Translations under genes and position numbers: made by a program
NCBI GenBank assembly: GCA_016841325.1
Contig: JAENZJ010000003.1
Location: forward strand, 116,763 to 180,762
Direction: 5' to 3'
Origin: Thermincola carboxydiphila
GTDB taxonomy: Bacteria > Bacillota > Thermincolia > Thermincolales > UBA2595
Length of the DNA stretch: 64,000 nucleotides
Shown: one piece after another, positions 25,585-34,321 of the stretch
Layout: each line of letters opens with the position of its first letter
Position numbering within the stretch: the stretch's first letter is position 1
Notes under the pieces: generated by a model
Databases searched by the model: none
What the model was told of the DNA's origin: nothing
Seen by the model: the letters and a program-made list of their open reading frames with translations, nothing else

Positions 25585-26622
25585 TTAATCATATTCATAA
25601 GCAACTACTTCAGTCACAAAAACCGTGGGGGTCTCAGCCAGGTCAATTATTTCACCGTCAACCGATACAATCGGCCTGGTCGGAAAATCACTGTTTTGGT
25701 AGACAACCTTGCCAACAAGGCCATTATTTAATTTTACCATACTGCGCAAAGGAAAGGCGACAACATTCCTCAGAAAGTTTGAAGTCAGGCTGCGGTCAAG
25801 GCCACCGTCTGCCTGTGACCAAAGAATTCCACCGGCCTCGTAAACAGGAAGCCTGGGGCGGTAAACCTTTTCCCTTATCAGGGCTGTATATATATCGGCA
25901 ATAGCCACAATCCTGCTGTAAAGATGTATCTGAGTACCCTTTATACTATCGGGATACCCGCTGCCGTCAAGACGTTCATGATGCTGCAGGGCCACAACGG
26001 GTGCATGTTTGTTAATTCCATCAATGCCGCTGAGGATATCATAACCTATCTGGGGGTGCTTTTTGACCACACGCATTTCAGAGTCACTGAGCTTATCCGG
26101 TTTTCCCAGGATTTCACCCGGTACCAGCAACTTACCCACATCGTGGATAAGGGAAGCAAAACAGAGAAAACGCATGTCCAGCCTGTCCATGCCCATAGAT
26201 TTGGCGGTGATGACTGAGAGCAGGCTGACATCCACCATGTGCTCAAACACACCTGTTTCCGTGGACTTCATCCTGACCATTTCCGAAAATGGCATTTCAT
26301 TAATAATGATCTGTTCTACTAACTCATGGGCAACTTCATTGATAACCTGTACATCAAATGCTTTGCCAGCCACAATCTGTGCTTTCGCCTTATCCAATTC
26401 TTTGACTGCTTCCCCGACAATTTTCTGTGGGCCAAATTCCTGGAGAAAAGAAAAACTGTCATCAGTAACCCAGAGACGCTTGGCCCCAGCATTCCTGAGT
26501 CTCTGAATCATCTTTTCGGTCAGCACGGCATCCTCACTCAGCAGTTTGGTGCCATTCATATTAAATACCGGCTGGGCCAGGGTCATACCGCTTTTCACAT
26601 CATCAATACGTAATGAGAACAA
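25585..26622 (-). CDS. HD-GYP domain protein, probable cyclic di-GMP phosphodiesterase
   Basis: A 345-residue cytoplasmic protein. An N-terminal domain of about 110 residues of unknown function (MTLAQPVFNMNGTKLLSEDAVLTE, common in HD-GYP proteins) precedes the metal-binding domain with LIHDVGKLLVP, then LQHHERLDGSGYPD, then IVAIADIYTAL. All signature residues are present, so activity against cyclic di-GMP is likely. TTG start. A C-terminal extension of about 70 residues follows. It stands alone between the menaquinone unit and hdrB, after its own gap of 139 bases. Confidence 0.93.
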   Translation of the reverse strand: MFSLRIDDVKSGMTLAQPVFNMNGTKLLSEDAVLTEKMIQRLRNAGAKRLWVTDDSFSFLQEFGPQKIVGEAVKELDKAKAQIVAGKAFDVQVINEVAHELVEQIIINEMPFSEMVRMKSTETGVFEHMVDVSLLSVITAKSMGMDRLDMRFLCFASLIHDVGKLLVPGEILGKPDKLSDSEMRVVKKHPQIGYDILSGIDGINKHAPVVALQHHERLDGSGYPDSIKGTQIHLYSRIVAIADIYTALIREKVYRPRLPVYEAGGILWSQADGGLDRSLTSNFLRNVVAFPLRSMVKLNNGLVGKVVYQNSDFPTRPIVSVDGEIIDLAETPTVFVTEVVAYEYD

Positions 26623-26725
26623 GGCCTCTTCCCCTTTCTGATAATAGGGTCAATGCTAGGTATTTAGACAAATAGGCTGTTTTTTCCTGCATTTTTGCGG
26701 GAAGAATTATCGCCTTTTTAGAACC

Positions 26726-26759
26726 AAAAAGGAGTATCCGCTTTTTTGACGGATACTCC
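26726..26759 (-). terminator. Rho-independent terminator after hdrB
   Basis: A 10-bp stem GGAGTATCCG/CGGATACTCC (26731-26740 with 26750-26759), 9-base loop, then five T on the minus strand. It lies 21 bases after the hdrB stop. Confidence 0.93.
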
Positions 26760-26779
26760 CTGAGAAACAGATAGATTTT

Positions 26780-27646
26780 TTACAGAAGGTTAAGTGACCT
26801 CAGTAATGGTTTGGGGTCAACATACAGTTTATCAAGGCCGAGCTTGTCAGCAGAAATTCCCATTGCCAGGCCGATCAGCTGGGTAAAGAATATTGCCGGA
26901 ATATTGAAGTTGGTCTTATACTTCTTGTTGATTTGTGACTGGCGCATATCCAGGTTCATCTGGCACATCGTGCATGCCGCAACAACAGCCTGTGCTCCCG
27001 CGTCTTTGGCCATCTGGAGGATATCCCGGCTGGCTTTCCAGGTGGCATCCTGATTGGTGAAACAGAGTGAAGCCCCGCAGCATTCGGTTTTGTAGGGCCA
27101 GTCAATTACTTCAGCGCCAAGGGTTCTCATTATTTTATCAAGGGATTGGGGATTTTCAGGGTCATCAAAGAACCCAAAGGTTTTCGGTGGTTTCACCAGG
27201 GCACATCCATAGTAGTTAACTACCTTTAACCCCTTAAGCGGCTTCTTTACTATTGAAGAATCAACCTTATCCATGAAAACCTCAATAACATTTTTGATTT
27301 TCATGTCACTTTTATCAACTTTCCTGCCCAGGGCATTCTCCAGGTGCTGTTTCATTTCCGGATTTTCATTCAAATCCCGCTGAGCCAGGAAATGCCTCAC
27401 ATAACATGCCGGGCAGGGGGCAGTAAACTCTTCACATCCGGTGGTCTCAGCATTGATCACATTTCTCGCCGGAAGGGCAAATGACAGGAAATGGCTGGTA
27501 CTGTGGGCTGATGACCCGCCACAGCAGTTCCAGTCAGGTATTTCAACAACATCAATTCCCAGCGGACCGCTGATTGCTCTAAAAGATATATCTAATTCCT
27601 TTGATGAACCGTTCAGGCCGCAACCCGGATAATAAGCTAGTTTCAC
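26780..27646 (-). CDS. hdrB: HdrB-like protein with two CCG domains
   Basis: A 288-residue cytoplasmic protein of the heterodisulfide-reductase B family. Two Cys-rich CCG domains bind non-cubane iron-sulfur clusters: first CG, NCCGGSS and CPACYVRHF; second YGCALVKPP, ECCGASLCF and CTMCQMN. It handles disulfide or thiol-type electron transfer. GTG start with GGAGAG inside the end of hdrC, 6 bases upstream. No hdrA is adjacent. In Gram-positive sulfate reducers, HdrBC pairs with QmoAB in place of QmoC, but neither apr nor qmo genes are seen here. Partner unknown. Confidence 0.92.
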   Translation of the reverse strand: MKLAYYPGCGLNGSSKELDISFRAISGPLGIDVVEIPDWNCCGGSSAHSTSHFLSFALPARNVINAETTGCEEFTAPCPACYVRHFLAQRDLNENPEMKQHLENALGRKVDKSDMKIKNVIEVFMDKVDSSIVKKPLKGLKVVNYYGCALVKPPKTFGFFDDPENPQSLDKIMRTLGAEVIDWPYKTECCGASLCFTNQDATWKASRDILQMAKDAGAQAVVAACTMCQMNLDMRQSQINKKYKTNFNIPAIFFTQLIGLAMGISADKLGLDKLYVDPKPLLRSLNLL

Positions 27647-27652
27647 CTAAAA

Positions 27653-28219
27653 TCACTCTCCGATCTTTTTGGCATAATCATAAAGTTTCTTTATTTCATC
27701 TCTGCCTTTTATATTGTGGGGCAGAATGGAAAGCTTGCCCCTCAGGAACATCGGCAGCCCCAGATCGGTGTCCTGAAGCAGGTTACCTGTTCCCAGGTTC
27801 AGTCCGAGGGCGAGGCCTACTTCATATAACCTGCCGTGGTTCTTTACAGAGTTCATAAAAGTTGTATGGAATACATGCATGTTCTTGCCCTTACCGACAA
27901 TTCCCCTATGATATGCAATAACCCTCAGGGTGTCCATAAGTTTGGCGATATCAATATTCCGTGGACAGCGGGTGGTACAGGTGGCACAGGTGGCACAGGT
28001 CTGTACCGTAAAGCTCTTCAGAACTTCGTCAACCAGCCCGTCCTGAAGCATCCTCATAATCTGGCTGGGGGGATAATCCATGGTAAACTGGAAGGGGCAG
28101 CCGCCTGTACACTTCATACACTGGAAACACTGCCCGGGGTCCTGTCCGCTCTCTTCCCTGAGTTCCCGGAGGAATTCTTTATTTCTATCCATTATCTCTG
28201 TAACGTTCATCTTACTCAT
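27653..28219 (-). CDS. hdrC: HdrC-like ferredoxin protein
   Basis: A 188-residue protein with two 4Fe-4S motifs, CFQCMKCTGGCPF near residue 29 and CATCATCTTRCPR near residue 75, and the helical spacing of HdrC. It passes electrons to HdrB, encoded 6 bases downstream. The second motif is encoded by short TGGCACAGG repeats. The start ATG follows GAGGGATAGGG. The gene pair has no linked hdrA or flavin subunit within the window. Confidence 0.93.
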   Translation of the reverse strand: MSKMNVTEIMDRNKEFLRELREESGQDPGQCFQCMKCTGGCPFQFTMDYPPSQIMRMLQDGLVDEVLKSFTVQTCATCATCTTRCPRNIDIAKLMDTLRVIAYHRGIVGKGKNMHVFHTTFMNSVKNHGRLYEVGLALGLNLGTGNLLQDTDLGLPMFLRGKLSILPHNIKGRDEIKKLYDYAKKIGE

Positions 28220-28330
28220 CCCTATCCCTCGCTTATCCTAAATTCATATTTTAAAATTATTCTACATTGTCAGAATAATTCCTCTTTTAGAAGACAAAAA
28301 ACTGTAATTACCCGTATATCTTCCATATTA

Positions 28331-28378
28331 CGGGCAGCCGCGCAACACAGTCAGGGGGCATTTTCCCCAACATGCACA
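28331..28378. repeat. Half copy of the palindromic element (48-bp repeat unit 1)
   Basis: Forty-eight bases that recur at 28497-28544 with two mismatches (they begin CGGGCAGCCGCGCAAC and end ACATGCACA). This copy has the right half of the palindromic element only, suggesting a truncated or recombined copy. Confidence 0.85.
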
Positions 28379-28425
28379 GCAAAATATGTATTTTATGTTT
28401 TTGGGCATTCATCCGACCCGGAGGT

Positions 28426-28533
28426 GGGAAAATGCCTCATGACAAGGCGCACGGCTGGACGCAGCCGCAGGCGTACTGAACGTACGTCGAGGACTGCGGG
28501 CAGCCGCGCAACGCAGTCAGGGAGCATTTTCCC
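28426..28533. repeat. 108-bp palindromic element (MITE/REP-like)
   Basis: The ends are an inverted repeat, GGGAAAATGC at 28426-28435 and GCATTTTCCC at 28524-28533. Inside are GC-rich self-complementary stretches (GCGTACTGAACGTACG region at 28471-28486). It lies in the 423-bp gap between speD and hdrC and has no coding potential. The form is that of a small non-autonomous mobile or REP-type repeat; no transposase is present. Confidence 0.7.
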
Positions 28534-28544
28534 CAACATGCACA
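28497..28544. repeat. 48-bp repeat unit 2
   Basis: Second copy of the 48-bp sequence at 28331, with two differences. It forms the right end of the palindromic element plus the flank CAACATGCACA, so the duplicated stretch includes 11 bases outside the inverted-repeat end. Confidence 0.85.
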
Positions 28545-28548
28545 TATA

Positions 28549-28602
28549 TAAAAGCGAAGACCCTACTCTTTACCTGTCTATCGGCAAAAGTAAGGTCCTC
28601 GC
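28549..28602 (-). terminator. Terminator after speD
   Basis: A long imperfect stem pairs 28554-28570 (GCGAAGACCCTACTCTT) with 28588-28602 (AAGTAAGGTCCTCGC) and is followed on the minus strand by TTTTATATA. It begins about 40 bases past the speD stop. Confidence 0.8.
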
Positions 28603-28642
28603 TAGCCTTTGACATACGTCTCAGTACAAATAAATATCCCTC

Positions 28643-29035
28643 CTAAAGATTTACGGCCTCTTTTTCGGGAGTTTTATAAAGGATTCCACGTTGTGTTTCT
28701 TTAGCGTCTACTGATTCCGCCCCAAAATTAATTGCCAGGAAATTGCAAGCATCCCATGGATTCACCTTATCTCCACAGGTGAACACATCAACTGCGGCAT
28801 AACCAAGCTCAGGCCATGTGTGAATTGCCAGATGTGATTCGGAAATAACTACTACTCCACTAACACCCTGGGGGCTAAATTTATGGAATACCACCTCACG
28901 AACCTCAGCGCCAGCCTCTAATGCTGCATTTACCATGATTTCCTCGACTTTGCTGACATCATTAAGTACATTGAAGCTGCATCCATAAATCTCAGCCAGA
29001 ACATGCCTTCCCAAAGCGTTTAATGTCATCTTCAA
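28643..29035 (-). CDS. speD: S-adenosylmethionine decarboxylase proenzyme
   Basis: A 130-residue pyruvoyl enzyme of polyamine synthesis. It contains the self-cleavage motif SESHLAIHTWPELGYAAVDVFTCGD; cleavage before the Ser that precedes HLAIHTWPE generates the pyruvoyl cofactor. The length fits the bacterial class 1B enzyme. Start either TTG 29035 or ATG 29029, both behind GGGGG. It has its own promoter (29126-29153) and terminator. speE and other polyamine genes are not adjacent. Confidence 0.97.
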   Translation of the reverse strand: MKMTLNALGRHVLAEIYGCSFNVLNDVSKVEEIMVNAALEAGAEVREVVFHKFSPQGVSGVVVISESHLAIHTWPELGYAAVDVFTCGDKVNPWDACNFLAINFGAESVDAKETQRGILYKTPEKEAVNL

Positions 29036-29125
29036 TCTTTGCCCCCTTTTTTTAGTTCATTTTTTTTTGGAATTTAACACCCCACAAATCATTTTAAATT
29101 AAACTCTAAATTCCAGTCAAATTCA

Positions 29126-29153
29126 ATTTTAGCACAATTATGTGGTTTGTCAA
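29126..29153 (-). promoter_or_regulatory. sigma-A promoter of speD
   Basis: On the minus strand TTGACA (29153-29148), a 16-base spacer and TAAAAT (29131-29126). The start site would fall near 29119, giving a leader of about 85 bases. It begins 12 bases past the stop of the FAH-family gene. Confidence 0.8.
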
Positions 29154-29164
29154 CAAAAATTTTA

Positions 29165-29998
29165 TCAGGTTTTTTCCTGTTCCAAACCCTTTGTTCCCAA
29201 GGGTTCAGGGGACTTTTCCACCGTGTTCTGCAAACATCCAATCCCTTCCAGTACCACTTCCACAGTATCACCCGGCTTCATTGGGCCAACTCCCTCAGGA
29301 GTGCCTGTCAGCACTACATCTCCCGGCACCAGGGTCATTATCCGGGAAATAAAGCTCACCAATACCGGTACGGGAAATATCATCTTTCCTGTATCTGAAT
29401 CCTGTTTCAGCTCCCCGTTCAGATACAGCCTCACCCTATTACTATCTCCCGAATAGCCGGTTTCAATCCACGGTCCCAGGGGCATAAAGGTATCAAACCC
29501 CTTTCCGCGGGTCCATTGCCCGTCTTTTCGCTGCAGGTCCCGTGCTGTCACGTCATTGCCACAGGTGTAACCCAGGATATATTCACTGACAGCTTCCGGT
29601 TCAACATGGCGGCATTCCCTGCCGATAACCACCGCAAGCTCGGCTTCATAATCAACATGGGTACTCATCCGGGGATAAACAATGGCGTCACCGGGGCCGA
29701 TAACCGCGGATGCAGGCTTCATAAAGAGCACCGGTTCCTCGGGCACTCCTTCCCGCTCCCTTTTAAACTCATCAATATGGGCCCGGTAATTCAACCCTAC
29801 ACAGACCACTTTTGACGGTTCACAGGGGGCCAGCAGCTTAACTTCTTCCAGGGCATAAGACCCGGCACCCAAATTTAAGGTATTGCTGCCTGATCCGAAG
29901 TTATCATAGATGGTGCCGGATATTTCCCTTATTACCTCATTATGTTCCAGAACCCCGTATCTTGCTTTTCCGTTTAATAAAAACCTTACTATTTTCAA
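29165..29998 (-). CDS. Fumarylacetoacetate hydrolase (FAH) family protein
   Basis: A 277-residue cytoplasmic metal-dependent enzyme. The conserved core begins with [12 protein letters not shown] near residue 78, then [17 protein letters not shown], the metal site [14 protein letters not shown], and [13 protein letters not shown] and [14 protein letters not shown]. Family members hydrolyse or decarboxylate 2-oxo acids such as acylpyruvates and oxaloacetate; the substrate here is not evident. The TTG start overlaps the ribH stop by 4 bases, so it is cotranscribed with the riboflavin genes, although no role in that pathway is known. Confidence 0.9.
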   Translation of the reverse strand: MKIVRFLLNGKARYGVLEHNEVIREISGTIYDNFGSGSNTLNLGAGSYALEEVKLLAPCEPSKVVCVGLNYRAHIDEFKREREGVPEEPVLFMKPASAVIGPGDAIVYPRMSTHVDYEAELAVVIGRECRHVEPEAVSEYILGYTCGNDVTARDLQRKDGQWTRGKGFDTFMPLGPWIETGYSGDSNRVRLYLNGELKQDSDTGKMIFPVPVLVSFISRIMTLVPGDVVLTGTPEGVGPMKPGDTVEVVLEGIGCLQNTVEKSPEPLGTKGLEQEKT

Positions 29999-30474
29999 AC
30001 CGTGCTTCCCCCAATATTCCTCAGCAGACTTGCCATCTCAATCCCTGTAATGGCAGCATCCCAGCCCTTGTTGCCCGCCTTTGTGCCGGCACGCTCGATA
30101 GCCTGTTCAATTGTATCTGCCGTGATAATGCCAAATATGGTCGGCACCCCGGTATCCAGGCCCACCTTGGCAATTCCCTTGGATACTTCGGCACAGACGT
30201 AATCGAAGTGCGGCGTCCCTCCCCTGATAACCGCTCCCAGGCAGATAACGGCATCATACTTGCCTGACCGGGCCATCGCCTGGGCTACAAGAGGAATTTC
30301 AAATGCCCCGGGGACCCAGGCTGTTTCGATGTTAGCCTCTTCAGCACCGTGTCTGTTTAAGGCATCAACGGCGCCCCCCAGGAGTTTATTGGTTATAAAT
30401 TCATTAAACCTGCCGACAACGAGGCCAAACTTATACTCTTTGGCCAGCAATTTTCCTTCATAGATCCTGTTCAT
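29995..30474 (-). CDS. ribH: 6,7-dimethyl-8-ribityllumazine synthase
   Basis: A 159-residue enzyme that condenses ribityl-aminouracil with dihydroxybutanone phosphate. The family motifs are [17 protein letters not shown] at the start, [16 protein letters not shown] near residue 52, [15 protein letters not shown] near residue 80 and [23 protein letters not shown]. Last of four riboflavin genes; GGGAGG precedes the ATG. Confidence 0.98.
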   Translation of the reverse strand: MNRIYEGKLLAKEYKFGLVVGRFNEFITNKLLGGAVDALNRHGAEEANIETAWVPGAFEIPLVAQAMARSGKYDAVICLGAVIRGGTPHFDYVCAEVSKGIAKVGLDTGVPTIFGIITADTIEQAIERAGTKAGNKGWDAAITGIEMASLLRNIGGSTV

Positions 30475-30519
30475 GTTTTCATTCCTCCCTTATATTATTG
30501 TTTATTTATTTGCAGCTGT

Positions 30520-31731
30520 TTAATTCTGGTTATTTATTGAAAGCATATGGCCCAGTTTTTCCTTTTTAGTACTAAGGTAAAATTCATTGGATTCACATGG
30601 GGTTATCTCTATGGGAACCCTTTCGACCACCTCAAGGCCATAACCCTCAATACCGGCTATCTTCCTGGGATTATTGGTCAGGAGCCTAATTTTCTTTACT
30701 CCGAGTCCGGCCAGTATCTGGGCTCCGATTCCGTAATCCCTCAAATCTGCCGGAAAACCCAGCAGTTCATTGGCTTCTACCGTATCCTTACCCATGTCCT
30801 GGAGGTGATATGCCTTAATCTTATTGGCCAGTCCGATACCACGTCCTTCCTGGCGCATATATAACAGTATCCCCCGGCCTTCCTGTTCAATCATTCTCAT
30901 CGCCTGTCCCAGCTGGTCCCCACAGTCACACCTGGCTGACCCGAAAACATCTCCAGTCAGACATTCAGAATGCACCCTGACCAGGACGGACTCTTCTGTG
31001 GTTACATCCCCCTTGACCAGTGCTAGGTGCTCTTTGCCATCAAGGACGCTGTTAAAAGCAACCACGGTAAATTCACCATACCTGGTTGGCAGCTTGGCCT
31101 CCCCTACCCGCTCCACCAGTTTTTCGGTACGCCGGCGATAATTGATCAGGTCGGCGATGGTGATAATTTTGAGGCCGTGCCTGGTGGCAAATTCCATCAG
31201 TTCAGGGACACGGGCCATGGTACCGTCATCCTTCATAATTTCACAAATCACACCCGCCGGATACATACCTGCCATCCGGGCAAGGTCAACAGCCGCTTCG
31301 GTATGGCCTGCCCGCCTGAGCACTCCTCCGTTCTTGGCCCTAAGAGGGAAAACATGTCCCGGTCTGGAAAGGTCTTCAGGTTTCGTCCCGGGGTCAAGCA
31401 ATGTTTTAATGGTTATGGCCCGTTCGTGGGCGGAAATTCCGGTTGTCGTTTTCCCTTTTGCATCTACCGATACTGTAAATGCCGTCTCGTGGGAGTCGGT
31501 ATTGTTGGTTACCATTGCCGGAAGGTCCAGTTCATCACACCGTTCCGCCGTCATTGGAGTACAGACCAGGCCCCTGCCATATGTAGCCATAAAGTTAATG
31601 GCTTCAGGGGTAACCTTCTCTGCCGCCATCAGGAGGTCACCTTCATTTTCTCTGTCCTCATCATCTACAACTATAATCATCCTACCCTGTTTGAAATCAT
31701 CCAGAGCCTCTTCAATGGTATTAAACTTCAT
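30520..31731 (-). CDS. ribBA: Bifunctional DHBP synthase / GTP cyclohydrolase II
   Basis: A 403-residue two-domain enzyme supplying both precursors of riboflavin. The N-terminal domain has [18 protein letters not shown] and the His-containing RPGHVFPL. The C-terminal GTP cyclohydrolase II domain starts near residue 205 with the zinc ligands in [20 protein letters not shown] and the motif [12 protein letters not shown]. Full length. A 45-base gap precedes ribH, and AAAGGAG precedes the ATG. Confidence 0.98.
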   Translation of the reverse strand: MKFNTIEEALDDFKQGRMIIVVDDEDRENEGDLLMAAEKVTPEAINFMATYGRGLVCTPMTAERCDELDLPAMVTNNTDSHETAFTVSVDAKGKTTTGISAHERAITIKTLLDPGTKPEDLSRPGHVFPLRAKNGGVLRRAGHTEAAVDLARMAGMYPAGVICEIMKDDGTMARVPELMEFATRHGLKIITIADLINYRRRTEKLVERVGEAKLPTRYGEFTVVAFNSVLDGKEHLALVKGDVTTEESVLVRVHSECLTGDVFGSARCDCGDQLGQAMRMIEQEGRGILLYMRQEGRGIGLANKIKAYHLQDMGKDTVEANELLGFPADLRDYGIGAQILAGLGVKKIRLLTNNPRKIAGIEGYGLEVVERVPIEITPCESNEFYLSTKKEKLGHMLSINNQN

Positions 31732-31786
31732 GTTTATGCTCCTTTCTCTATCTAAGCCATCTGTACAAACCCGTTATATCAACCCG

Positions 31787-32455
31787 TTAAATAAACCCGT
31801 TTTCTGCCAGATAATCCATGGTCAGCCTGCTCCTGCTGCCGGCTTCAGCCGGCCCGGTCTCATCTTTCTTAAACCCCAGAAGTCGTTCCACATATTTCCC
31901 GATAATGTCTGCTTCCAGATTGACCCGGTCCCCGGTTTTTTTATAGCCCAGACTTGTCAGTGACGCAGTATGGGGGATCAGTGATACCTGAAAACTGTCA
32001 CTGGTACAGTCAACAACTGTCAGGCTGATTCCGTCAATGGCAACTGAGCCTTTTTTAACAACATATTTCATCACCTCTGCCGGCGCCCTGATGTCAGTAA
32101 CCACTGCAATATCTTCTCTCTGCTGTCGTGTGATGACTCCGACACCGTCAATATGCCCGCTGACTATATGCCCGCCAAGCCGGTCACCTACCCTAAGGGC
32201 TCGTTCCAGGTTTACACGGTCCCCCGGTTTCAGGTCTTCGAGATTAGTTTTGCGCAGCGTCTCAGCCATGACGTCAACATCAAAAAAACGCCCGTTAAAA
32301 TGGACTACCGTAAGGCAGATACCGTTTACAGCGATGCTGTCACCCAGCCGGACATCCCTAAGGACCTCAGAAGCTTCAATATTCAGCCTGGCAGAATCCG
32401 ACCCGTGTTGAATCTTTTTTAGTATCCCCATTTCTTCAATTATTCCGGTAAACAT
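31787..32455 (-). CDS. ribE: Riboflavin synthase alpha subunit
   Basis: A 222-residue protein made of two similar lumazine-binding halves; the first starts MFTGIIEEMG and has GDSIAVNGICLTV, the second has GSVAIDGISLTV near residue 140. The final step dismutates two lumazines to riboflavin. The ATG at 32455 is chosen because AGAGGTGG lies just before it and the sequence then begins like all family members; an upstream start at 32494 would add 13 unrelated residues. Confidence 0.97.
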   Translation of the reverse strand: MFTGIIEEMGILKKIQHGSDSARLNIEASEVLRDVRLGDSIAVNGICLTVVHFNGRFFDVDVMAETLRKTNLEDLKPGDRVNLERALRVGDRLGGHIVSGHIDGVGVITRQQREDIAVVTDIRAPAEVMKYVVKKGSVAIDGISLTVVDCTSDSFQVSLIPHTASLTSLGYKKTGDRVNLEADIIGKYVERLLGFKKDETGPAEAGSRSRLTMDYLAENGFI

Positions 32456-32511
32456 GGTTTCCACCTCTTTTACTGGAGTACTCTTTACCGCCACTTAAAG
32501 AACGACAGTCT

Positions 32512-33609
32512 TTACCGGTATGCCGGATACCCTTCAATGAAAAAGTCTTCCCCGATGCATCCCGAGTTAACACTTTCCAGACGCACAGCCCGGTCCATGG
32601 TATCAGCTCCCGCCCCGCCAATAGGACCGGGGGCTTCTTTGCCGCCTACTATTTTGGGGGCAATAAAAGTCAACACCTTGTCTACCAGGCGGGCCTCCAA
32701 AAAAGAAGCAGCCACTTCGGCTCCACCCTCCACCAACAACCCGGTTATCTCCATTTCTCCAAGTTTGGTGATCAGGTCATGCAGGTCTACCCGCCCCTGT
32801 CCATCTGCTGCAGTCCTTACCAGTTTGGCTCCCACCGAGGCCAGGGACTTTATCCCGGCAATTGATGCCTTATCGGTAACTGCCACAAAGGTTGGCGCAT
32901 CCGAGTCCTGGGTCAGGACCCTGGAATCAGCGGGTATCCTGGCCCTGCTATCCAGGATTATCCTTACCGGGTCCCGCCCCCCCCCAGCAAGTCGGCAGGT
33001 CAGGGCAGGATTATCGGCAAGCACTGTATTGACTCCAACCAAAATGGCATCATACCGGTTTCTCAGACGGTGTACCATTTCGCGGGCCGGTTCTGCTGTC
33101 ACCCATTTGGAATGACCGGTCCGGGTCGCTATCCTGCCATCAACAGTCATCGCGGTTTTTAACAATATAAACGGTTTACCTGTGGTGATATATTTAATAA
33201 ATACTTCATTAGCCCTCCTGGCTTCCTGTTCCAACAGGCCAACATGAACCCTGACACCGGCATTAACCATCTGTTTGATACCACGCCCGGCCACCAACGG
33301 ATTGGGGTCTTCCATTGCCACAAACACTTCACTGATTCCGGCATTGATAACAGCTTCACTGCAGGGAGGAGTCCGGCCAAAATGTGAACACGGTTCCAGG
33401 GTGACATAAAGCACCGCACCTCTTGCTTTTTCACCTGCTTCCCGCAGTGCGTGAATTTCTGCATGAGGGGTTCCTGCTTTTTTATGGTAGCCCTGTCCAA
33501 CAATCTGGTTATCCTTAACAATTACTGCTCCCACAAGGGGGTTTGGACTGGTCCTGCCGGCAGCCCTGGCAGCCAGCTGCAGCGCCAGGCGCATATACTG
33601 CTCATGCAT
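32512..33609 (-). CDS. ribD: Riboflavin deaminase/reductase RibD
   Basis: A 365-residue bifunctional enzyme. The N-terminal deaminase has the zinc site in PHAEIHALREAG and PCSHFGRTPPC. The reductase domain begins near residue 147 with PFILLKTAMTVDGRIATRTG and has ILVGVNTVLADNPALTCR and GLLVEGGAEVAASF. First gene of the operon, preceded by an FMN riboswitch and terminator. Confidence 0.98.
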   Translation of the reverse strand: MHEQYMRLALQLAARAAGRTSPNPLVGAVIVKDNQIVGQGYHKKAGTPHAEIHALREAGEKARGAVLYVTLEPCSHFGRTPPCSEAVINAGISEVFVAMEDPNPLVAGRGIKQMVNAGVRVHVGLLEQEARRANEVFIKYITTGKPFILLKTAMTVDGRIATRTGHSKWVTAEPAREMVHRLRNRYDAILVGVNTVLADNPALTCRLAGGGRDPVRIILDSRARIPADSRVLTQDSDAPTFVAVTDKASIAGIKSLASVGAKLVRTAADGQGRVDLHDLITKLGEMEITGLLVEGGAEVAASFLEARLVDKVLTFIAPKIVGGKEAPGPIGGAGADTMDRAVRLESVNSGCIGEDFFIEGYPAYR

Positions 33610-33663
33610 AGTCTGTTTCGTCCTTTCATTTCATTAGTTGATATAAACAAGCAAAATCACGGC

Positions 33664-33694
33664 AAAAAACCCTGAAGAAAAACACTTCAGGGTT
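33664..33694 (-). terminator. Riboswitch-controlled terminator before ribD
   Basis: A 10-bp stem AACCCTGAAG/CTTCAGGGTT (33668-33677 with 33685-33694) is followed on the minus strand by six T (with the stem's final pair). It lies between the FMN aptamer and ribD, so it serves as the expression platform. Confidence 0.92.
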
Positions 33695-33727
33695 AATAGC
33701 AGCATAATAACAGAGTAATCATGCCAA

Positions 33728-33858
33728 CATACTCCTTCTCCCATCCAGACTCTAACTGTCGGCCCCGGAATCACACCGGGTCAACCCCATAAAAGGCTCG
33801 CGGGCTATCTCACTGAGAATTACCGCCGGTAAGGAATTTCACCTGTCCCTGAAGGTTC
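33728..33858 (-). promoter_or_regulatory. FMN riboswitch (RFN element)
   Basis: On the minus strand the conserved RFN blocks occur in order: CTTCAGGGACAGGTGAAATT, CCGGCGGT, AGCCCGCGAGCC, GACCCGGTGTGATTCCGG, GGCCGACAGT, AGTCTGGATGGGAGAAGGA. FMN binding would favour the downstream terminator and switch off the rib genes. Established family; the match is essentially complete. Confidence 0.97.
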
Positions 33859-33884
33859 ATTGTATATTTTTGTCGTATGAAACA

Positions 33885-33913
33885 ATTATATTCAGTTTTT
33901 TGCGGTGTGTCAA
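33885..33913 (-). promoter_or_regulatory. sigma-A promoter of the rib operon
   Basis: On the minus strand TTGACA (33913-33908), a 17-base spacer and TATAAT (33890-33885): both hexamers are perfect consensus at the ideal spacing. The start site near 33878 lies about 20 bases before the FMN riboswitch. Confidence 0.95.
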
Positions 33914-34321
33914 GAATAAGGTTTGGCAACAACATACTTCAGTTTTCTTGTTCCTGTTGTCACTTTACCCTCTCCAATCTGTCGTCGTACTGTGTTGGGT
34001 CTGAAACAGTTGCTTAATCCTTTTCCTCGCTTTTTTCCGGTCCCCCCCCTTAAAAGGCAAAAAAAATCGCCCCACTTGTCAGGAAAATTTGCCCAGCACG
34101 ACAATCCGCTTGAGTTTGGGGAATTCTGGCACAAATTCTCATGTTTTGTCTAATTCGATATTTTCCCGTTTTTTCCTGCAGGAGGTATAATGTTATTTAG
34201 AGCTATTCCCGATAAATATTTTTATCCAGGCACAAGAAAACGGCTACAGCCCTGTCAGCAATCTGGTAACTTCCTGACAGTTCCGTACCCGTCGGCCTGT
34301 ACACATATTTATTTTGCCAGT
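33914..34321. other. Gene-free stretch upstream of the rib promoter
   Basis: About 400 bases between the rib promoter and the stop of the deacetylase-family gene. A minus-strand reading frame (33910-34134) ends with a basic stretch (RRQIGEGKVTTGTRKLK) reminiscent of the end of a transposase, but it overlaps the promoter and has no recognisable domain. Otherwise only a weak CTGTCAG/CTGACAG inverted repeat (34252-34258 with 34274-34280) is seen. Confidence 0.3.

Noticed and set aside
27653..27990. TGGCACAGG repeats as sigma-54 promoter boxes or a satellite
   Set aside because: They encode the CATCATC part of a conserved ferredoxin motif in hdrC and lack the -12 partner.
28331..28544. CRISPR array from the 48-bp direct repeats
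   Set aside because: Only two copies, 166 bases apart, with an inverted-repeat element between them and no cas genes.
32456..32494. Thirteen extra N-terminal residues for riboflavin synthase
   Set aside because: The family begins MFTGIIEE, and a well-placed ribosome site precedes that ATG at 32455.
33910..34134. Transposase fragment upstream of the rib promoter
   Set aside because: Only a short basic stretch is suggestive; no catalytic motif, no terminal repeats, and it overlaps the promoter.
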